Positions 59,177 to 64,000 of a stretch of 64,000 bases of DNA are shown piece by piece. Numbering within the stretch: position 1 is the first letter of the stretch; every line of letters begins with the position of its first letter. The position numbers were made by a program, and so were the translations under genes. The stretch comes from Scandinavium sp036495715 (lineage in GTDB: Bacteria > Pseudomonadota > Gammaproteobacteria > Enterobacterales > Enterobacteriaceae), in contig DASXML010000040.1 of assembly GCA_036495715.1 (NCBI GenBank), forward strand, positions 1-64,000, read 5' to 3'. Below the pieces are notes generated by a model. That model searched no databases and had not been told where the DNA came from. It saw nothing but the letters and a program-made list of their open reading frames with translations.

Positions 59177-60407
59177 CCTGCGGGCAGCGTTTTTCCTTCC
59201 AATGCGCGACGGCGTCAATGCGTCGTCGCGTCAGTTCTTCCCGCACTTCTGGCCCTTTAAATCCTGCCTCAATCACCGGCTTGGTCGGTACTGATTTCGC
59301 GACGTCCCACGCTTCACGCAGCAAACGCCCTTGCGGATAATCACAGGCTTCAAAGCCGGTACGCCCGCGCACATCGGCTTCGCTGGTCAGCGCTAACTGC
59401 TCCACGCGCTGCGGTTTACGCCACGCATCGATGGAATCAAAAAGTTTCACCAGCGTTGCCGGTTTCAGAATGGGCAAGGTGTGGATCAGGTCATGGAATT
59501 CCGCGACCAGTTTGGCGAGGTCACGCATCTCATTGGGTACGCGAAGACGGGCGCTTAGCTGCTCGACGAGTTTCACGCCAGCCGGACCGTGTCCGTGGTG
59601 ACGCGGCCACAATTCTTTCGGCGTTAATCCTTTGCCCAAATCATGGCACAGGGTGGCGAAGCGCACATCAAGCGCAGGCGTCAACATGGCCGCCATCGAC
59701 AACGTCATCAGCGTATGCACACCGGTATCGATTTCAGGATGCCATTTCGCGGGGGCAGGCACGCCGTACAGCGCGTCTATTTCCGGGAACAACACTTTCA
59801 ATGCGCCACAGTCGCGCAGCGTCTGGAAGAAAACCTGCGGGTTGCGGGTGCTCAGCGCGTTTTCGGTTTCCTTCCACACGCGCTCCGGCGTCAGGTGCTC
59901 CAACTCTCCGGCAGCGGTCATTTTGCGCATCAATGCCAGGGTTTCATTAGCGATGCGGAAACTCAAATGGGCGTAGCGGGCCGCGAAACGGGCCACGCGC
60001 AGGACGCGCAGAGGATCTTCACTGAAAGCAGGCGAAACATGGCGCAGCAGGCGATCTTGCAGATCTTGCTGGCCGTTATACGGGTCAACAATCTTGCCAT
60101 TTTCGTCCTGTGCAAGGGCGTTAACGGTCAGATCACGACGCAGCAAATCTTGTTCGAGCGTCACATCTGGCGCGGCATAGCAGGTAAAACCCGTGTAACC
60201 CGAACCGGATTTACGTTCGGTACGTGCGAGGGCGTATTCTTCGTGGGATTTCGGATGGAGAAAAACAGGAAAATCGCGGCCTACCTGCTGGTAGCCCGCG
60301 TCAAGCATGTGTTGTGGGGTTGCGCCGACAACGACCCAATCTTTGTCTTTGACCGGTAGGCCTAACAACGCATCGCGAACTGCACCACCGACCAAATATG
60401 TCTTCAC
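59169..60407 (-). CDS. cca: CCA-adding enzyme with HD phosphohydrolase domain
   Basis: A 412-residue enzyme, the E. coli length, that builds and repairs tRNA 3' CCA ends. Nucleotidyltransferase motif GGAVRD (7-12) and the catalytic DKD of VKDKDWVVVG; C-terminal HD domain CHDLGKG near 253. GTG 60407 is preferred: it gives the family start MKTYLVGG and follows GGAG at 9 bases, whereas ATG 60416 directly abuts that motif. Confidence 0.95.
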   Translation of the reverse strand: MKTYLVGGAVRDALLGLPVKDKDWVVVGATPQHMLDAGYQQVGRDFPVFLHPKSHEEYALARTERKSGSGYTGFTCYAAPDVTLEQDLLRRDLTVNALAQDENGKIVDPYNGQQDLQDRLLRHVSPAFSEDPLRVLRVARFAARYAHLSFRIANETLALMRKMTAAGELEHLTPERVWKETENALSTRNPQVFFQTLRDCGALKVLFPEIDALYGVPAPAKWHPEIDTGVHTLMTLSMAAMLTPALDVRFATLCHDLGKGLTPKELWPRHHGHGPAGVKLVEQLSARLRVPNEMRDLAKLVAEFHDLIHTLPILKPATLVKLFDSIDAWRKPQRVEQLALTSEADVRGRTGFEACDYPQGRLLREAWDVAKSVPTKPVIEAGFKGPEVREELTRRRIDAVAHWKEKRCPQVT

Positions 60408-60485
60408 GCCACCCATCTCCTCACACTGTTTATCTGACGATAATACGTAAGTGTAGAGGAGATGGCTAATCGGTCTGGCGTCGCG

Positions 60486-61106
60486 TTAATTCATCCAGCG
60501 ATCGTTGCGCTTGCGGCTTGGTACCAGGCGCGGAAGCACCAGACCCAGAATCAGACCCACGCCCAACACGCCACCGCCATACATAAACCACTGCATAATG
60601 ATGGTGCGCTGCTTGTCATCGAGCTGCAGATTGGCGGCACTCACCTTTTTCTGCGCCACGATAAGCTCGTTTTTCAGCTTCTGATTTTCCGCTTTCAGCC
60701 CGTTAATGACGCTGTCGCTCTGCGACACTTTCTTCTGCATATCCGCAGTGCGTTCATTCCACGTGCCGTCGATATTGTTCAGCTTGTCGGTCAGCGTTTT
60801 GACCTGGCTTTCAAGATCCGGAACGCGCGTTTTGAAACTCGGCTCGCTGGTGAGCTCTTTCAGCGGGATCCATGCGGTGCGACCGTTGCTGTCACGTACC
60901 TGAGCATATTTGGTCTCATCGTTGGTTTGTAACAGGGTGACGGCTTCACCGGCAGAGACGGTGCCCGCCAGGCGGTAGTTATCACCAGGGCCACTACGTA
61001 CCCAGGTGTTCAGTTCATCGGAGACGTAACGCGTTTCTTCAGCGTGAACAATGGCGGAAGCGCTAAGTGCAAATAAAGTTAATCCAATCAGGCGTAATTT
61101 AGGCAT
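60486..61106 (-). CDS. ygiM: Membrane-anchored SH3-domain protein YgiM
   Basis: A 206-residue protein with a signal peptide (cut near VHA-EE), a bacterial SH3 domain (about 27-90, NTWVRSGPGDNYRLAG), a coiled coil (about 95-165) and a C-terminal membrane helix (about 175-195). Length equals E. coli YgiM. Function unproven; a cell-envelope role is likely. Start ATG 61106 begins the signal peptide. Confidence 0.92.
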   Translation of the reverse strand: MPKLRLIGLTLFALSASAIVHAEETRYVSDELNTWVRSGPGDNYRLAGTVSAGEAVTLLQTNDETKYAQVRDSNGRTAWIPLKELTSEPSFKTRVPDLESQVKTLTDKLNNIDGTWNERTADMQKKVSQSDSVINGLKAENQKLKNELIVAQKKVSAANLQLDDKQRTIIMQWFMYGGGVLGVGLILGLVLPRLVPSRKRNDRWMN

Positions 61107-61206
61107 GTGATCATCGTTATTGTCATAAAGTGAATCGAGAATAATGGCATCAGTCTGCCGATGCCAGGTATTCTGCTGCAATCAGAATCCTCCAGGAGGA
61201 CGTTGC

Positions 61207-61326
61207 ATGGCAAAGTACCGCGAAATACACTCTACTGACAAAAAAGATGCGCGGAAGTTCGGCGTAACGTTCAATCAAGGCTTCGCAACCATAAGAAAAC
61301 CGTCATGGATCAGGAAATCGAATTGA
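61207..61326 (+). CDS. Possible 39-residue leader peptide before ygiF
   Basis: ATG 61207 follows a perfect AGGAGG with seven bases of spacing, the best Shine-Dalgarno in this neighbourhood. The frame encodes a basic peptide opening MAKYREIHSTDKKDARKFG and stops 22 bp inside ygiF. It may couple translation to ygiF or be a small protein; chance cannot be excluded. Confidence 0.35.
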   Translation: MAKYREIHSTDKKDARKFGVTFNQGFATIRKPSWIRKSN

Positions 61327-62219
61327 AGTTCATTGTTGAGCCGCAGGGCGTTGAGACCCTACGTAAGCAGCTTAACGCGCTCTCAGCGGAGCACGTTCCT
61401 GCCGCTCAATTGCTGAATATTTATTATGAGACAAATGACAACTGGCTGCGCCGTCACGACATGGGCCTGCGCATTCGTGGTCACAATGGTCGTTTTGAAA
61501 TGACGATGAAAATCGCCGGTAAGGTGGTCGGCGGGTTACATCAACGCCCTGAATATAATATCGATCTCGACAAAGCCGAGCTGGCACTTGAGAAACTCCC
61601 GGCGGAAGTGTGGCCGCAGGGAACATTGCCGCCAGAGCTGGCGTCACTGGTGAACCCGCTGTTCAGTACTGATTTCTACCGGGAAAAATGGCTGGTAAAC
61701 CACAATCAGAGCCGCATCGAACTGGCACTGGATTTGGGGGATGTGAAGGCTGGCGCGCACCAGGAACCGATTTGCGAGCTAGAACTGGAACTGCTACACG
61801 GCAACGTTGGCGATATTCTGGATCTTGCAGAACAGCTGCTTTCCGCTGGCGTGTTGCGTCAGGGAAGCCTCAGTAAAGCGGCGCGCGGATACCATCTGGC
61901 GGCGGGCAATGCAGAACGTTCGCTGAAAAAAGCCGAATTCAACGCGCAGGATAATGCGTCGCTCGAAGCGGCACTGGCTCACTGGCAGTATCACGAAGAG
62001 CTGTGGCTGCGCGGTAATGTCGCGGCGAAAACCGAGGTGCTCAAGGCGGTGGCGTTTATCCGCGAAAATCTGCAACGCGAGCACGAGATGGCGGCAGAGC
62101 AAATGGCGCAAATTGGTGAGGCGATTTCCACGGCTTCCAGTGCAAATGAAGCGGCATTTAAACCGCAAATTGCCCAGGCCAAACTGATGCTGACGGCCTT
62201 TTTGGTCACCGGACGATAG
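61305..62219 (+). CDS. ygiF: Inorganic triphosphatase YgiF with shortened CHAD domain
   Basis: A 304-residue protein. Residues 1-200 form an intact CYTH domain with the family motif EIELKF at 4-9 and tunnel residues such as RRHDMGLRIRG and EMTMK; in E. coli this hydrolyses inorganic triphosphate. E. coli YgiF (433 residues, from memory) continues with a CHAD domain of about 215 residues. Here only about 90 residues of it remain, and the frame ends in FLVTGR followed 15 bp later by glnE, so the missing part is deleted rather than frameshifted. Confidence 0.9.
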   Translation: MDQEIELKFIVEPQGVETLRKQLNALSAEHVPAAQLLNIYYETNDNWLRRHDMGLRIRGHNGRFEMTMKIAGKVVGGLHQRPEYNIDLDKAELALEKLPAEVWPQGTLPPELASLVNPLFSTDFYREKWLVNHNQSRIELALDLGDVKAGAHQEPICELELELLHGNVGDILDLAEQLLSAGVLRQGSLSKAARGYHLAAGNAERSLKKAEFNAQDNASLEAALAHWQYHEELWLRGNVAAKTEVLKAVAFIRENLQREHEMAAEQMAQIGEAISTASSANEAAFKPQIAQAKLMLTAFLVTGR

Positions 62220-62234
62220 TAAAACGAGGGTGTC

Positions 62235-64000
62235 ATGACGCCGTTTTCTTTGCAGTTACAGCAGCACTGGCAGACGGTGATTGACCGGCTGCCGGACGAT
62301 TTCCCGTCCCGTTCGTTCAGCCCGCAGGCGCAAGCGGCGATGACGTTTAGCGATTTTATCAGCCAAAGCGTGGTGGCCCGCCCGGAATGGCTGAGTGAGC
62401 TGGAAAGCAGCCCGCCGCAGGCCGACGACTGGCAGCATTACGCTGCCTGGCTGCAAGAGGCGCTGGCGAACGTCACCGATGAAAACAGTCTGATGCGCGA
62501 ACTGCGCCTGTTTCGTCGCCGTGTAATGGTACGTATCGCCTGGTCGCAGGCGCTGTCGTTAGTCTCCACCGAAAGCAGTTTGCAGCAGTTGAGCCATCTG
62601 GCCGAAACGCTGATTGTCGCCGCGCGCGACTGGCTGTATGACGCCTGTTGCCGCGAATGGGGCACGCCGTGTAATGCCGAAGGCAAACCCCAGCCGTTAC
62701 TGATTTTGGGCATGGGAAAATTGGGCGGCGGCGAACTGAATTTCTCCTCTGATATCGACCTGATTTTTGCCTGGCCGGAACACGGTTCTACGCAAGGCGG
62801 CCGTCGTGAACTCGACAATGGCCAATTCTTCACTCGCATGGGACAACGGCTTATCAAAGCGCTGGACCAGCCGACGATGGACGGTTTTGTCTACCGCGTC
62901 GATATGCGCCTGCGTCCGTTTGGCGAAAGCGGTCCGTTGGTGCTGAGCTTTGCCGCACTGGAAGATTATTACCAGGAGCAAGGGCGTGACTGGGAACGTT
63001 ACGCGATGGTCAAAGCGCGGATCATGGGCGATAGCGATGGGACGTATGTGAATGAACTGCGCGCCACGCTGCGGCCGTTTGTTTTCCGCCGTTACATCGA
63101 TTTCAGCGTGATCCAGTCGCTGCGTAACATGAAGGGCATGATTGCCCGCGAAGTACGCCGTCGCGGCCTGAAAGACAACATCAAACTCGGCGCGGGCGGC
63201 ATCCGCGAAATCGAATTTATCGTCCAGGTTTTCCAACTGATTCGCGGTGGCCGTGAGCCATCGTTGCAGGGCCGTTCGCTGCTGCCCACGCTGGAAGCCA
63301 TCGACGCGCTGCATCTTTTGCCGGAAGGCGATGCGCAGGTGCTGCATGACGCGTATCTGTTCCTGCGTCGTCTGGAAAACCTGCTGCAAAGTATCAACGA
63401 CGAACAGACGCAAACCCTGCCACAGGATGAACTCAACCGTGCGCGTCTGGCGTGGGGCATGGGTTTCGCCGATTGGGAAGCGCTGACGCAAACGCTTGAT
63501 GAACACATGGCAAGCGTGCGTCTGGTGTTCAATGAACTGATTGGCGACGACGAAGAAACGTCAGCGGATGAACAACTTTCTGAGCACTGGCGCGAGCTGT
63601 GGCAGGACGCTTTGCAGGAAGATGACACCACGCCGGTACTGACGCATCTGAGCGACGGAGACAGACATCAGGTGCTGGCGCTGATCGCTGATTTTCGCAA
63701 AGAACTCGACCGGCGCACCATCGGGCCGCGCGGGCGGCAGGTGCTGGATTCGTTAATGCCGCATTTGCTGAGCAACGTCTGCAGCCGTGAAGACGCCCCG
63801 GTGCCGCTGGCGCGGATCATGCCGCTGCTGACCGGGATCGTCACCCGTACCACTTACCTTGAACTGTTGAGTGAATTCCCTGGTGCGCTGAAACATCTGA
63901 TCCGCCTGTGTGCCGCCTCGCCGATGGTGGCCACCAAACTGGCGCGTTACCCGCTGTTGCTCGATGAACTGCTCGATCCCAACACGCTGTATCAGCCGAC
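62235..64000 (+). CDS. glnE: Glutamine synthetase adenylyltransferase/deadenylylase GlnE (5' part)
   Basis: 588 codons of a protein of about 946 residues; the gene runs off the window. The N-terminal nucleotidyltransferase domain (adenylyl removal) is present with LGMGKLGGGELNFSSDIDLIF near residues 156-176, followed by the regulatory linker LREIEFIVQ-type helix. GlnE sets glutamine synthetase activity in response to PII. GAGGG precedes ATG 62235, and the frame is open to position 64000. Confidence 0.96.
   Translation, partial: MTPFSLQLQQHWQTVIDRLPDDFPSRSFSPQAQAAMTFSDFISQSVVARPEWLSELESSPPQADDWQHYAAWLQEALANVTDENSLMRELRLFRRRVMVRIAWSQALSLVSTESSLQQLSHLAETLIVAARDWLYDACCREWGTPCNAEGKPQPLLILGMGKLGGGELNFSSDIDLIFAWPEHGSTQGGRRELDNGQFFTRMGQRLIKALDQPTMDGFVYRVDMRLRPFGESGPLVLSFAALEDYYQEQGRDWERYAMVKARIMGDSDGTYVNELRATLRPFVFRRYIDFSVIQSLRNMKGMIAREVRRRGLKDNIKLGAGGIREIEFIVQVFQLIRGGREPSLQGRSLLPTLEAIDALHLLPEGDAQVLHDAYLFLRRLENLLQSINDEQTQTLPQDELNRARLAWGMGFADWEALTQTLDEHMASVRLVFNELIGDDEETSADEQLSEHWRELWQDALQEDDTTPVLTHLSDGDRHQVLALIADFRKELDRRTIGPRGRQVLDSLMPHLLSNVCSREDAPVPLARIMPLLTGIVTRTTYLELLSEFPGALKHLIRLCAASPMVATKLARYPLLLDELLDPNTLYQP

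Noticed and set aside
59643..60359. 238-codon plus-strand frame inside cca
   Set aside because: Shadow of cca; no start signal or recognisable domain.

Overview
The window is chromosomal DNA from a member of the Enterobacteriaceae, closest in gene content to the Enterobacter/Klebsiella/Lelliottia group. The right half has the conserved enterobacterial order mug–rpoD–dnaG–rpsU–tsaD ... plsY/folB–uppP–cca–ygiM–ygiF–glnE. A complete urease operon (ureDABCEFG) sits between tsaD and plsY. Two ERIC elements and REP/BIME-type repeats support the same placement. No species can be fixed from sequence alone.

Left arm (1–14211), chromosomal and accessory. It opens with a hexanucleotide tract (26 units, 20 of them perfect AAACCC) in what looks like the spacer of a REP/BIME element, beside the Fur-boxed nfeF (yqjH) gene. 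Then come an orphan UlaA/SgaT-type PTS permease, a J-domain coiled-coil protein, and a MetJ-boxed methionine ABC transporter metNIQ whose binding protein has lost its lipobox. The scsABCD copper/redox thioredoxin cluster and a small lipoprotein follow. The arm ends in a type VI secretion remnant: a frameshifted VgrG tail and an orphan hcp–tlde1–tldi1 group (tube protein, peptidoglycan L,D-transpeptidase-type effector, immunity protein).

Middle (14212–45670), a prophage of about 31.4 kb of the P2/186 family. It is integrated in the 3' half of ileX, the tRNA-Ile2(CAU) gene, with 47-bp perfect direct repeats at both ends. Its control module is 186-like: CI-type repressor, cox/apl, cII, fil, replication initiator A, and a LexA-boxed tum antirepressor. 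The 19-base cos site and all head, tail and lysis genes appear intact, including the -1 frameshift fusion E/E' and the embedded Rz/Rz1-like lysB/lysC pair. Four cargo genes break the standard P2 layout: an OLD-family ATPase/TOPRIM nuclease coupled to repressor and integrase in the lysogenic transcript, two unknown genes in the A–Q hotspot, and a twin-arginine-signal protein between S and V. These are the best candidates for undescribed anti-phage or lysogenic-conversion functions.

Right arm (45625–64000), core chromosome. It holds ileX, mug, the macromolecular-synthesis operon rpsU–dnaG–rpoD, tsaD, the urease operon with a NAC-like site upstream of ureD, plsY/folB (divergent), uppP, cca, ygiM, a ygiF that lacks most of its CHAD domain, and the start of glnE, which runs off the end of the window.
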